From Sulfurimonas sp. (lineage in GTDB: Bacteria > Campylobacterota > Campylobacteria > Campylobacterales > Sulfurimonadaceae), in assembly GCA_028689055.1 (NCBI GenBank), contig JAQTWZ010000011.1, positions 1 to 42,577 on the forward strand: 42,577 nucleotides of DNA. Direction: 5' to 3'. Made by a program: the position numbers and the translations under genes. The stretch's first letter is position 1. Each line of letters starts with the position of its first letter. Of this stretch, positions 27,415 through 35,325 are shown in pieces. The notes under the pieces are model-generated. The model made no database searches, was not told where the DNA came from, and saw only the letters and a program-made list of their open reading frames with translations.

Positions 27415-28259
27415 TGCAAACGCTATGGAATAATTATAGATACCTCATCATGAGAAGAGTGACACAAATTGCTTTGTTGGTTCTGTATTTCGGAGCCAAT
27501 GCTTGGGGCTGGAAAATACTCCAAGGAAACTTAAGTTCGTCACTTGTTTTTGGTTTAGTACCATTGAGTGACCCCTTTGCTGCATTGCAAATGCTTGCGG
27601 CAGGTGCACTTTTGGCGACCAATCTGCTCATCGGCGCAGGGATAATCGCTGCGTTTTATCTCATTGTCGGCGGGCGTGTATTTTGTAGTTGGGTCTGCCC
27701 TATCAATATGATTACGGATGCGGCAAACTATTTAAGAAGAAAACTTCAAATTGATAAACTGCCAAACAGACAGTCAGTCTCTCGTAAAATGCGATACTGG
27801 ATATTGGCACTGAGCCTGATACTCTCTTTTTTTATGGGAGTAACTGCGTTTGAATTTGTATCACCGATATCGATGATGCACAGAGGAATTATATTCGGCC
27901 TAGGTTTTGGCTGGGCTGCGATGCTTATAATTTTTCTTTTTGATCTGTTTGTTCTCAAAAATGGATGGTGTGGACATGTATGTCCTCTTGGCGGGTTTTA
28001 CTCTTTGCTTGGCAGTTTTAGCCTGATTCGAGTAAAACATACGCAAGAGAATTGTACTTTGTGCATGAAGTGTAAACTGGTTTGTCCTGAGCATCAAGTC
28101 CTTCACATGATTGGTAAAGAAAGTTTACCTGTACTCTCAGGGGAGTGTACAAATTGTGCGCGATGTATAGAAGTTTGTGATGATGATGCTCTAGGATTTT
28201 CACTCAGAAAATTAGCTCAGAATAAAAAAATGGGAGAAGAAAATGAAAACAATAACTAA
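27414..28259 (+). CDS. napH: Membrane quinol dehydrogenase subunit NapH
   Basis: The 281-residue protein has four membrane helices, CSWVCPIN and CGHVCPLG motifs facing the cytoplasm, and two C-terminal [4Fe-4S] sites (CTLCMKCKLVCP and CTNCARCIEVC). NapH anchors NapG and oxidises menaquinol. It overlaps both napG (1 base) and napB (17 bases), which shows tight coupling in the operon. Confidence 0.96.
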   Translation: MQTLWNNYRYLIMRRVTQIALLVLYFGANAWGWKILQGNLSSSLVFGLVPLSDPFAALQMLAAGALLATNLLIGAGIIAAFYLIVGGRVFCSWVCPINMITDAANYLRRKLQIDKLPNRQSVSRKMRYWILALSLILSFFMGVTAFEFVSPISMMHRGIIFGLGFGWAAMLIIFLFDLFVLKNGWCGHVCPLGGFYSLLGSFSLIRVKHTQENCTLCMKCKLVCPEHQVLHMIGKESLPVLSGECTNCARCIEVCDDDALGFSLRKLAQNKKMGEENENNN

Positions 28260-28932
28260 GATAACAATTGCCTTTGGTGCTGCAACACTCTTGTTGGTCA
28301 GTTCCATAAACGCAGCAAATACAGTAACTCCAAGCATCAGCGAAGAGTCTTTGGGTCTGCGCAAGACGGATATCAAACAAGAGTCCGATACACTCAGCTC
28401 TAAAACGAACTATGGGACAAAAGCTCCGGGAGAGAGTACAAAAATCAAAAGAGCTTTTCAAGATGCTCCGCCGATGATTCCTCATGATACGGAGGGAATG
28501 CTCCCTGTTACTATCAATGACAACCAATGTGTAAGTTGTCATATGCCTGAAGTTGCCAAAGATATGGGTGCGACACCTATTCCTCAGTCACACTTCACAG
28601 ACTTTAGACCAAAACCAAGTTATGACGGAAAAGAGTTTAAACTTGCGGCAGATACTATGAAAAATGATATCTCAATCAAAAAACTTGAAACACTTTCAGG
28701 TGCAAGATTTAACTGTTCTCAGTGTCATGCGCCTCAGAGTGACGGTCAACTTGTCAAAAACAACTTTACACCTGATTATACTTCCAAAGACGGTGCGGAA
28801 AAATCAAGCTGGAATGGAGCGAAACTCACAGACGGACTTCAAACTATCAAAGGTGACGGTGCAAAAGTCTCAGAAAAAGACTTAGAAAACCTCAACTCAC
28901 CGGCTGGTATTTTAGAGGGTGGAAATCACTAA
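28243..28932 (+). CDS. napB: Diheme cytochrome c subunit NapB
   Basis: The small periplasmic electron donor to NapA. A signal peptide (KITIAFGAATLLLVSSINA) is followed by two heme-binding sites, C96-VS-C99-H100 and C158-SQ-C161-H162, with distal histidines in IPHDT and QSHFTD. At 229 residues it is longer than enterobacterial NapB because of a C-terminal extension after the second heme. A GGAGAAG ribosome site lies inside the napH end. Confidence 0.95.
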   Translation: MKTITKITIAFGAATLLLVSSINAANTVTPSISEESLGLRKTDIKQESDTLSSKTNYGTKAPGESTKIKRAFQDAPPMIPHDTEGMLPVTINDNQCVSCHMPEVAKDMGATPIPQSHFTDFRPKPSYDGKEFKLAADTMKNDISIKKLETLSGARFNCSQCHAPQSDGQLVKNNFTPDYTSKDGAEKSSWNGAKLTDGLQTIKGDGAKVSEKDLENLNSPAGILEGGNH

Positions 28933-28937
28933 ACGCA

Positions 28938-29429
28938 ATGGATAGAAGAGAGCTTTTCGGCTCTCTTGCTGCTGCGTTTAAAACGCCAAAAGAGCAAGAG
29001 ATTTTACCTATCAGACCACCTTATTTTGGTGATAATGCTGCCTTTGATACAGAGTGCCAAAAGTGTGATGGCAAATGTGCCACCTTGTGCCAAGAGAAGA
29101 TTATCGTGATCCGTGCCGACAAAACACCCTCTTTGGATTTTTCCAAAAGTGGCTGTACTTATTGTGATGACTGTGCTCATGCATGTGAGTTTGATGTTTT
29201 AAAACTTGAGAACAAAAAAAGAATACATGCCGATGTAACTATCAACCAAACTACCTGCATGAGCTGGAGCGGTGTGATGTGTTTTTCTTGTAAAGATCCC
29301 TGTTTGGAAGATGCCATAGAGTTCCGTGCTATGTTTATGCCGACCATCGATCTCTCAAAATGTACGGCTTGCGGCTTTTGTGTCAGCAGATGTCCGAGTT
29401 ATGCTATAGATATAAAGGCTCTATCATGA
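28938..29429 (+). CDS. napF: Ferredoxin-type maturation protein NapF
   Basis: The 163-residue cytoplasmic iron-sulfur protein is thought to help NapA mature or load its cluster. It begins MDRRELFGSL, as NapF proteins do, and has cysteine groups CQKCDGKCATLC, CTYCDDCAHAC, CMSWSGVMCFSCKDPC and CTACGFCVSRCP. Its stop overlaps the napL start (ATGA). Confidence 0.93.
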   Translation: MDRRELFGSLAAAFKTPKEQEILPIRPPYFGDNAAFDTECQKCDGKCATLCQEKIIVIRADKTPSLDFSKSGCTYCDDCAHACEFDVLKLENKKRIHADVTINQTTCMSWSGVMCFSCKDPCLEDAIEFRAMFMPTIDLSKCTACGFCVSRCPSYAIDIKALS

Positions 29430-30373
29430 AACTATTTCTACTCTTTTTGTTTGTCGTCTCTCTTTTTGGAGCAGATATTCGCCTGCCCTTTGCTAGTTTC
29501 GCCACAAGCGCAGGAGTGCGCGATGTCGTAGCTTTTGAGGATAAACTCTATGTTGCCACAGAAGCAAGTTGTGTGGATATTTTTGATATTCAATCAAAAG
29601 AGCGTATCTCCAAAATAGAAGTTGCAAAGATTAAGGATTTTATGGGCGATACTATTGATGCCAAAATCTACTCTGTAGATGTGATAAAAGACAAAATTCT
29701 CATTCTTGCACAAGGTGAGGCAGGATTTACCCAACTCTTCATCCACCAAAACGGCAAAACGCAGCTTGTCATTCCTTCAAGCGATATGCTCTCTATCGCC
29801 AAAGCAAAATTCATCGATGAAAATAGTATTCTTTTGGGACTCTTGAGTAATGAGCTCATTTTATACGATACAAAAACGCATGAGCAGAAATATCAAGTGC
29901 CCATATCTGGATCCAAGTTTTCGAGTTTTGCCCTCAATGAAAAAAGAGATGAAGTGGTCGTAGCGGATGAGAGCGGTATCTTAAAGGTTTTACGCGTATC
30001 AGATGCAAAACTGCTACAAACGCTCAAAGGTCAAAACCTTGACAATGTTTTTCAAGTACAAGTTGCAAATGCTATCGTAGTAAGCGCGGGACAAGATAGA
30101 CGGGTGGTCGTTTACAATACAAAGAAAAACGCAGCCTACTACAAAACATCCGGCTTTCTTATCTATACCGTAGGCATTTCACCAAGTGCTGCGTTTGTTG
30201 CCTATTCGAGTGATGAACACAACAATATCACTGTTTTTGAGAGAGAAACGCAAAAAGAGTTGGCACGTTTTGGAGGCATCAAGATGACTCCGACAAATAT
30301 ACTTTTTTTGAATGAAAACGAGTTTTTAGTGAGTAGTGATGACAAAATCATCAATCTTTACAAAATCAAATAG
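29426..30373 (+). CDS. napL: NapL, periplasmic WD40-like protein
   Basis: The 315-residue protein has a signal peptide (KLFLLFLFVVSLFGA) and repeated beta-propeller-like strands (DIQSKERISK, VVVADESGILKVLRV, QDRRVVVYNTKK, TVFERETQKELARFGG). NapL occurs in nap operons of Campylobacterota and affects nitrate reductase activity in Wolinella, but its biochemical role is not known. I start at 29426, where the ATG overlaps the napF stop. An upstream ATG at 29360 lies inside napF. Confidence 0.88.
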   Translation: MKLFLLFLFVVSLFGADIRLPFASFATSAGVRDVVAFEDKLYVATEASCVDIFDIQSKERISKIEVAKIKDFMGDTIDAKIYSVDVIKDKILILAQGEAGFTQLFIHQNGKTQLVIPSSDMLSIAKAKFIDENSILLGLLSNELILYDTKTHEQKYQVPISGSKFSSFALNEKRDEVVVADESGILKVLRVSDAKLLQTLKGQNLDNVFQVQVANAIVVSAGQDRRVVVYNTKKNAAYYKTSGFLIYTVGISPSAAFVAYSSDEHNNITVFERETQKELARFGGIKMTPTNILFLNENEFLVSSDDKIINLYKIK

Positions 30374-30382
30374 AGGGAAAAG

Positions 30383-30826
30383 ATGCAATACAATGAATCG
30401 GAATTTTTGATAGAAACAGTTGTACCGGAGGATGAACTCATCATATCGCGTACCAGTCTTGAGGGTATCATCACTTATGCAAATGAAACTTTTTGTACTA
30501 TCAGCGGCTACCGCGAAGAAGAGCTTTTGGGACATTCACATAATCTTGTACGCCATCCTGATATGCCAAGTTCTGTTTTTAAAGAGTTGTGGCATACTCT
30601 CAAAGAGAAAAAACAGTGGAGCGGTATCGTCAAAAACCTCCGCAAAGACAAAGGTTTTTACTGGGTTCATGCCATCATCTCGGGTGTTTACAAAGATGGT
30701 GTTTTGGTGGAGTACAAATCCCTTAGAACTCCAATCAGCTTTGAGGAAAAACTCAAACATCAGAAACTTTATGACAAAATCCGCCAAAATAACGGCGAAA
30801 AAATTAGAACAATAACTTACCTATAA
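30383..30826 (+). CDS. Stand-alone PAS-domain protein inside the nap operon
   Basis: The 147-residue cytoplasmic protein is one PAS domain of the Aer/CetB type, with LVRHPDMP at 55-62 and W79/W94 in QWSGIVKNLRKDKGFYWV, features of FAD-binding redox-sensing PAS domains. There is no output domain and no membrane segment. It lies 9 bp after napL and 10 bp before napD. Such proteins work with a separate partner in energy taxis. A role in sensing nitrate respiration or redox state is inference from its place in the operon. Confidence 0.85.
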   Translation: MQYNESEFLIETVVPEDELIISRTSLEGIITYANETFCTISGYREEELLGHSHNLVRHPDMPSSVFKELWHTLKEKKQWSGIVKNLRKDKGFYWVHAIISGVYKDGVLVEYKSLRTPISFEEKLKHQKLYDKIRQNNGEKIRTITYL

Positions 30827-30836
30827 GGAATACAAA

Positions 30837-31226
30837 ATGAATATCTCAAGCATAGTCGTGCAAACAGTACCAAAATATATCGACGAGGTCGTAGAGAGTC
30901 TCAAAAATTGTGAAGCGTGTGACTACCATTTTCATGATGAAAAGGGGCGTATCATCATCACTATCGAAGGTGAAGGCGTAGAAGAAGAGCTCAAAAAACT
31001 CAGAGTTATTGAAGGCATAGCTCATGTGATGTCCGCAGATATGCAGATGGCCTATAGTGAAGATGAACTCGATGCACATATGGAAGTCATCAACAATAGT
31101 GATGTCGTACCTAAAATGCTCAATGATGACACAATCCGTGCGGAAGATATCGTTTATAACGGCGACTTAAAGAAAAAAGACCTCGAAGGTTTTGCCAAAA
31201 CTTTTGACCAAACGCATAAAGAGTAG
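30837..31226 (+). CDS. napD: NapD chaperone
   Basis: NapD binds the Tat signal of NapA and delays export until the molybdenum cofactor is in place. The N-terminal 80 residues fit the ferredoxin-like NapD fold (ISSIVVQTVPKYIDEVVESL, GRIIITIEGE, GIAHVMSADMQMAYSED). The C-terminal 45 residues are an extra acidic and lysine-rich tail, making it 129 residues against about 90 in enterobacteria. The start follows AAGGAA. Confidence 0.9.
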   Translation: MNISSIVVQTVPKYIDEVVESLKNCEACDYHFHDEKGRIIITIEGEGVEEELKKLRVIEGIAHVMSADMQMAYSEDELDAHMEVINNSDVVPKMLNDDTIRAEDIVYNGDLKKKDLEGFAKTFDQTHKE

Positions 31227-31228
31227 TC

Positions 31229-31510
31229 ATGAGCGTTGTTTTTGAATCCATCATCAACATAGATGAAAACGGGCAGTGGTTTATAGAGCTCACCGATACT
31301 ATGGACGGCAGAATCGCGATATGCAAAGATTTGGATGAATATTCTCAAAAAGTTGAGGATTTCGGAAGCGACTACGGCGGACATATAGATGAAGTGAGAT
31401 GGAGCAAAAATGAAAATGTTCCTCCGCACATCATAGATGCAATCCGTGTAGAGATGGCGGTACATCAAGCAGAAATAGAAAAAAGAAAAGGCGAATCTCT
31501 TCAGGCTTAA
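31229..31510 (+). CDS. Hypothetical protein after napD
   Basis: The 93-residue soluble protein starts 3 bp after the napD stop and is therefore likely co-transcribed. It is acidic, with an N-terminal strand-rich part (VVFESIINIDENGQWFIELTD) and a C-terminal helix. No cysteines, signal or known motif are seen. Its place suggests a role in nitrate reductase assembly or regulation, without direct evidence. Confidence 0.75.
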   Translation: MSVVFESIINIDENGQWFIELTDTMDGRIAICKDLDEYSQKVEDFGSDYGGHIDEVRWSKNENVPPHIIDAIRVEMAVHQAEIEKRKGESLQA

Positions 31511-31521
31511 TCTCGCTACTG

Positions 31522-31535
31522 TTGATATTTATCAA
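31522..31535 (+). promoter_or_regulatory. Crp/Fnr-type operator before the DUF2249 operon
   Basis: TTGAT-ATTT-ATCAA is an exact Fnr-class palindrome. TATAAA at 31556-31561 puts its centre near -40, an activating position for the gene at 31592. Confidence 0.8.
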
Positions 31536-31591
31536 TGTTTTACATCGTGCTATAGTATAAACTTAGGCAAATGTAAAACAAGGATAAAACA

Positions 31592-31921
31592 ATGAGTACG
31601 ATACAAATAGAGATACAAGGTTCTACGGTTCCTTTTTTTAAAGAAGTGATTGATACGATTACGTATTATACTTTTGATACGAGTGCTACACCGCCGCCTG
31701 AACCGATGATAAATGCGATGCTTGGGCTACAACTGCTTGATGCAAACAGCAAACTTATCATGATAAACCACAAAGCACCCGGCGGACTTTTTCCAAAAAT
31801 CGAAACAGAATTTGATTATGAGGTTACTGACCTCGATGATGGGCGTGTTCAAGTTATCTTTAGCAAAAAACAAAACGCAGCTTCTACGACCGACTTTAGC
31901 CAAAACAGCTGCAAGGGCTAA
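31592..31921 (+). CDS. DUF2249 domain protein
   Basis: The 109-residue protein has the DUF2249 pattern: TPPPEPMINAMLGLQLLDANSKLIMINHKAPGG split over a helix and strand, followed by LFPKI. The family has a SirA-like fold and often sits near hemerythrins and genes for nitric oxide or nitrite metabolism. The tail contains one cysteine (QNSCKG). It starts after AAGG and 6 bp before the membrane protein gene. It is first in an operon with its own Fnr-type site. Confidence 0.78.
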   Translation: MSTIQIEIQGSTVPFFKEVIDTITYYTFDTSATPPPEPMINAMLGLQLLDANSKLIMINHKAPGGLFPKIETEFDYEVTDLDDGRVQVIFSKKQNAASTTDFSQNSCKG

Positions 31922-31926
31922 AGAGA

Positions 31927-33159
31927 ATGAATATCTCCCAGCAGTTTGCTCCGCCTTTTAGACTCATAGCACCTTTTATCGTGAGCGGCGTTGTGATCTA
32001 TTTTTTTGCACTGCTCTTTCTTTTTGGCTTTGACATAGAGACGATAAACTCACAAAACAGTGAGATGCTCTCTTTTGTACATCTTTTTTTATTGGGTTTT
32101 GTGATGATGTCTATCTTTGGAGCTATGGCACAACTCGTGCCTGTTGTTTTGGAAGTTGAGCATTTTGCAGTTGAACTTTACTATGCTATTTTTCCCCTGC
32201 TTTTTGTCGGAACGATGTTAATGGTTTTGGGTTTTTACAGTACGCCTGTTCTTTTATCTTTTGGCGGTGTTATTGTTTTTATCTCTTTTTTGATATTTTT
32301 AGGGGAGACCTTTGCGACTATCGCCAAAGCAAAACGGCTCAACTTCTCTTTTTATAGCGTTCTCTTCGCAAATATTTTTTTACTTTTAGGTGTTATCGTC
32401 GGCTTGCTCATGGCATTTACCTACAGCGGTTTTTTAGATGCAGATGTGAGTAAACTCCTTCATATCCATATCTATCTTGTTTTGTACGGATATGTCGGAT
32501 TTACAATCATCGGCATGAGCTATATTTTAGTGCCGATGTTTTGGCTCTCACACTCTTTTGACAAAAAATATCTCAAATATGCACTCTATTTTCTCGGTAG
32601 CGCTATTACGTTTGTCTGTGCGGGAGAATATTTTTCTACTCTCTTAAGCGATATTGCTTCTGCGTTTTTGTTTATTGCGTTTTCGCTTTATACTTATGAA
32701 CTCTATCTCATCTACAAAACGCGTGCCAGAGTCAAAAAAGATATCTACTATTATTTTATGATATTTTTTACCCTCTCTTTGGTTTTGAGTTTGATTTTGG
32801 GGGCATATTATCTCATGAGCCATCACGACACCTCTATCCTTCTTTTGGGTTTTGTGCTATTTTATGGGGTTCTCAGCTCTTTAATCATCGGACATTTTTA
32901 CAAAATCATCCCTTTTCTTATCTGGTTTGAGAAATTTTCGCCTCTTGTCGGCAAACAAAAAGTCCCGATGCTAGGCGATATGGTGCCGCTAAGAAGTTCT
33001 GCTCTACTCTTTGTATTTCACACACTTGGCTTTTCTATCGTTTTTTTCTCACTTGCGTTTGAAGCGGGAGAACTTTACAAAGCGGGAGCACTCTTTATGC
33101 TTGCCGCTGCGTTTTTACTCATCAAAGACACACTCTTTATGATGCAATTTAAAGGATAA
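31927..33159 (+). CDS. Histidine-rich 12-TM membrane protein, heme-copper/NnrS-like
   Basis: The 410-residue protein has about 12 membrane helices and histidines near helix starts: H52 in SFVHLFLLGF, H179 and H181 in LLHIHIYLVLYGY, H299/H300 in MSHHDTS, H323 in IIGHFYKIIPF and H365 in FVFHTLGF. The phrases GAMAQLVPV and GMSYILVPM look like an internal duplication. This layout recalls heme-copper oxidase subunit I, NorB and NnrS, but I cannot place it in one of them. Position between DUF2249 and MIP18 genes, an Fnr-type site and neighbouring cytochromes suggest a role in N-oxide metabolism. Confidence 0.7.
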   Translation: MNISQQFAPPFRLIAPFIVSGVVIYFFALLFLFGFDIETINSQNSEMLSFVHLFLLGFVMMSIFGAMAQLVPVVLEVEHFAVELYYAIFPLLFVGTMLMVLGFYSTPVLLSFGGVIVFISFLIFLGETFATIAKAKRLNFSFYSVLFANIFLLLGVIVGLLMAFTYSGFLDADVSKLLHIHIYLVLYGYVGFTIIGMSYILVPMFWLSHSFDKKYLKYALYFLGSAITFVCAGEYFSTLLSDIASAFLFIAFSLYTYELYLIYKTRARVKKDIYYYFMIFFTLSLVLSLILGAYYLMSHHDTSILLLGFVLFYGVLSSLIIGHFYKIIPFLIWFEKFSPLVGKQKVPMLGDMVPLRSSALLFVFHTLGFSIVFFSLAFEAGELYKAGALFMLAAAFLLIKDTLFMMQFKG

Positions 33160-33162
33160 ACA

Positions 33163-33474
33163 ATGTACACAAAAGAAGAAATATTCAAAGCAGTTTCAAC
33201 TGTAAACGATCCGGAAGTCGGGTTCAATCTTGTAGAGATGGGACTTATTTATGATGCAAGTTGTGATGAGCATGGCGATGTAAAAGTGACTATGACACTC
33301 AGTACAAAAGCCTGTCCCCTGCATCAGATGATAGTACAATGGGTAGAAGAGGCAGTGCTACGAGAACTGCCAGAAGCACAAAACGCAGCGGTGGAAGTTG
33401 TCTGGGAACCTGAGTGGAACATCACCATGGCAGATGAAGAGGTCAAACAAAAACTCGGTAGCGGTAACTATTAG
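33163..33474 (+). CDS. MIP18/DUF59 family iron-sulfur assembly protein
   Basis: The 103-residue protein has the family N-terminus (VNDPEVGFNLVEMGLIYD) and the reactive cysteine C51 in STKACPLHQMI. Relatives include SufT and PaaD, which help insert iron-sulfur clusters. It lies 3 bp after the membrane protein gene and shares its operon, so it may mature a metal site in that system. Its stop overlaps the convergent regulator stop by 4 bp. Confidence 0.88.
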   Translation: MYTKEEIFKAVSTVNDPEVGFNLVEMGLIYDASCDEHGDVKVTMTLSTKACPLHQMIVQWVEEAVLRELPEAQNAAVEVVWEPEWNITMADEEVKQKLGSGNY

Positions 33475-34106
33475 TCGAGATACTTTTGAAGTTTCTCGCG
33501 ATTTTTGATACTGATTTCTTTGCCTTGAAGTTCTATCGCTCCATCTTTGCTAAGCGTCTGGATTCTGCGAGAGAGAGTTTCGGGGGTCATGTTGAGTATG
33601 GCAGATATCTTGATTCTTGAGTGTTCTGCGAACATTTCAAGAGAGTTTAATAGAAGTGAGGCGACTCTTTGCATAGAATTTTTTGAGATATTGAGATCGA
33701 TACTGTTTTCAAGCATCTTTATCTTCATCCCCATAGAAGTGATGATTTGAAGCCCAAGTGCTGCGTTTGACTCCAACAAAAGCACAAAATCTTCTTTTTT
33801 GATTGTCCATATCTCACATGGGGTTTCTGCGATAGCATTTGCAGGGTAGTTTATACCCTCAAATGTAGCCATCTCACCCAAAAGTGATTGGTTTTTAAAA
33901 TAATGCAAAACAAGCTCGTCAGCGTTTGCATTATGTTTATAAAGTTTTACCGTGCCACGCACGAGTATGTGGAGATATTGAGAACTCTCTCCACTGTAAA
34001 AAATAATACACCCTTTGTCATATCTGCGTTGCATGATTTTTGACTCAAGCTGCGTGATAAACTCCGCAGAGAGATTTTTAAACATATAAAAATCTTTGAC
34101 ATTCAT
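33471..34106 (-). CDS. Crp/Fnr-family transcription regulator
   Basis: The 211-residue protein has an N-terminal cNMP-type beta barrel (YDKGCIIFYSGESSQYLHILVRG), a long dimer helix and a C-terminal winged helix-turn-helix with recognition helix TPETLSRRIQTL. The E-x2-S-R set is the one by which Fnr reads TTGAT/TTGAC. It lacks the N-terminal cysteine cluster of Fnr, so it resembles NssR or Dnr-type sensors of nitric oxide. I start at 34106, 5 bp after the cytochrome stop. An earlier ATG (34154) lies inside that gene. Four matching operators occur in the window. Confidence 0.88.
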   Translation of the reverse strand: MNVKDFYMFKNLSAEFITQLESKIMQRRYDKGCIIFYSGESSQYLHILVRGTVKLYKHNANADELVLHYFKNQSLLGEMATFEGINYPANAIAETPCEIWTIKKEDFVLLLESNAALGLQIITSMGMKIKMLENSIDLNISKNSMQRVASLLLNSLEMFAEHSRIKISAILNMTPETLSRRIQTLSKDGAIELQGKEISIKNREKLQKYLD

Positions 34107-34110
34107 CTGT

Positions 34111-34407
34111 TTATTTTGTGATATGTGTTGCCAAAGCTTCGATCTGTGCTTCATTTAAAGCAGTCACTTGACCTTTCATGATGCCTTTTTTCGCACCGCC
34201 GTATGAACCGTCTTTGTACCCGTTGAGAGCAGCTACAAAATCCGCATGTGACATATCTTTGATGATTTTACTTGCTCCAAGAGCAGCTTTTTCACCTGAG
34301 GGTCCATGACATCCAGCACATTTTTTATAAAGCGCAGCACCATCTTCTGCATGAGCAGAAACAAATAAGCCAAGAACAACAAGTCCAGTTAATACAATCT
34401 TTTTCAT
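34111..34407 (-). CDS. Small class I cytochrome c
   Basis: The 98-residue protein has a signal peptide (KKIVLTGLVVLGLFVSAHA), a heme site C30-AG-C33-H34 and a Met ligand, probably in GIMKGQV. It is a soluble periplasmic electron carrier like cytochrome c553. Its start lies 55 bp from a Fnr-type operator, and the regulator gene follows on the same transcript, so the regulator may control itself. Confidence 0.93.
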   Translation of the reverse strand: MKKIVLTGLVVLGLFVSAHAEDGAALYKKCAGCHGPSGEKAALGASKIIKDMSHADFVAALNGYKDGSYGGAKKGIMKGQVTALNEAQIEALATHITK

Positions 34408-34461
34408 CTTTTTTCCTTAGTTTGAATGGAAATATTTTATACTTATTTGAGGCAAAACACT

Positions 34462-34475
34462 TTGACTTATATCAA
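34462..34475. promoter_or_regulatory. Crp/Fnr-type operator in the divergent spacer
   Basis: TTGAC-TTAT-ATCAA matches the Fnr palindrome with one changed half-site base. For the cytochrome gene, TATAAA on the minus strand at 34441-34436 places it near -40. For the plus-strand gene, TATGAT at 34508-34513 places it near -51. Confidence 0.72.
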
Positions 34476-34539
34476 ACCAAAAACTCTCTTTTTAAAGAAA
34501 GAGTTGCTATGATACAAACCCATTTTACAAAGGATGACC

Positions 34540-34968
34540 ATGCAAGCAAACGCAATAAAAACAGAAAGATATTTTGACAATATAGAGATTTCTCAACATC
34601 TCTTAAATGTAGAATATATCATAATGGTAGCGCCCGCACCTGAAAAATTTAAACAAACGCCCATCCATTTTACACTTTTTTTAAATACTTCCGAGCACTT
34701 GCCTCATGAAGTTCAAGAAGCTGTTTTGGGTAAATTTTTATATGAAAATAAAATAGGCAATCCAGCAGAACTCATGAGCCAGCTTATGCCAGTAGGTTTT
34801 GGTATGAGCACGCAAGAAACGGCGATGCCTATGCTTTTGGTAAAACCGGAAGATCGCGCAACGATCCCTCATGTCCCGATGTTTGTGATGGATTTTTTAG
34901 CAGATTCGGATAATTTTGATGAGGCAAAAATCAAAAACCTTACAGGTTGGAGCTACAGCTACAACTAA
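34540..34968 (+). CDS. Unknown protein in the N-oxide region
   Basis: The 142-residue soluble protein has no signal or cysteines. It has several short motifs rich in Met and Pro (QLMPVGFGMSTQETAMPMLLV) and ends GWSYSYN. I do not recognise a family. I start at 34540, where AAAGGA lies 6 nt upstream. The ATG at 34534 is too close to that site. It is divergent from the cytochrome/regulator operon across a Fnr-type site and converges with the YgbA_NO gene with a 4-bp overlap. Confidence 0.72.
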   Translation: MQANAIKTERYFDNIEISQHLLNVEYIIMVAPAPEKFKQTPIHFTLFLNTSEHLPHEVQEAVLGKFLYENKIGNPAELMSQLMPVGFGMSTQETAMPMLLVKPEDRATIPHVPMFVMDFLADSDNFDEAKIKNLTGWSYSYN

Positions 34969-35309
34969 GTGTTTAGGCTGAAAAAATCTCTGATTTCAAG
35001 TAATTTTGTTTTCGTCCCGCTGTATCGCATGACAGCGGCGACCTGTTTCCACTGCGTTTTATTGTAGCAGGGTTTGGCGCAGGTTCTGCATTTTGGTTTT
35101 TCATCATAAGGGCAAGCTTTGAGCCTCTCAAAAGAGTAAGCGAGTAACTCTGCACACTCCGCGCAAAGAGGAAGTTCAAAACTATATTTTTTGTCTTGAT
35201 AGAAAATATCAAAATGTCTTACATCTGTTGGACGGTGTTTATCTCCGCAGTACAGAGGAAAAAACTTCTTTAAAGTCGCCAACTCTTTTTCAAATTTCTC
35301 ACAAGTCAT
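34965..35309 (-). CDS. YgbA_NO family (nitrous oxide-stimulated promoter) protein
   Basis: The 114-residue cytoplasmic protein has the family cysteines: C21 in PLYCGDKH, C49-x2-C52 in LCAEC, C66, C74-x2-C77 and C81 in CRTCAKPCYN. The E. coli member YgbA is induced by nitric oxide and helps growth after nitrosative stress. Its chemistry is not established. It is the third gene of the cytochrome-hemerythrin operon, 16 bp after the hemerythrin gene. Confidence 0.85.
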   Translation of the reverse strand: MTCEKFEKELATLKKFFPLYCGDKHRPTDVRHFDIFYQDKKYSFELPLCAECAELLAYSFERLKACPYDEKPKCRTCAKPCYNKTQWKQVAAVMRYSGTKTKLLEIRDFFSLNT

Positions 35310-35325
35310 AACTAGCTCACTGCGT

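Noticed and set aside
31927-33159. Membrane protein considered as a typical cNOR large subunit (norB)
   Set aside because: The six-histidine pattern and spacing of NorB cannot be matched, and no norC is next to it. It is left as heme-copper/NnrS-like.
34111-34154. Longer Crp/Fnr regulator starting at 34154
   Set aside because: The added 16 residues overlap the cytochrome gene and do not resemble a cNMP domain. The ATG at 34106 follows the cytochrome stop.
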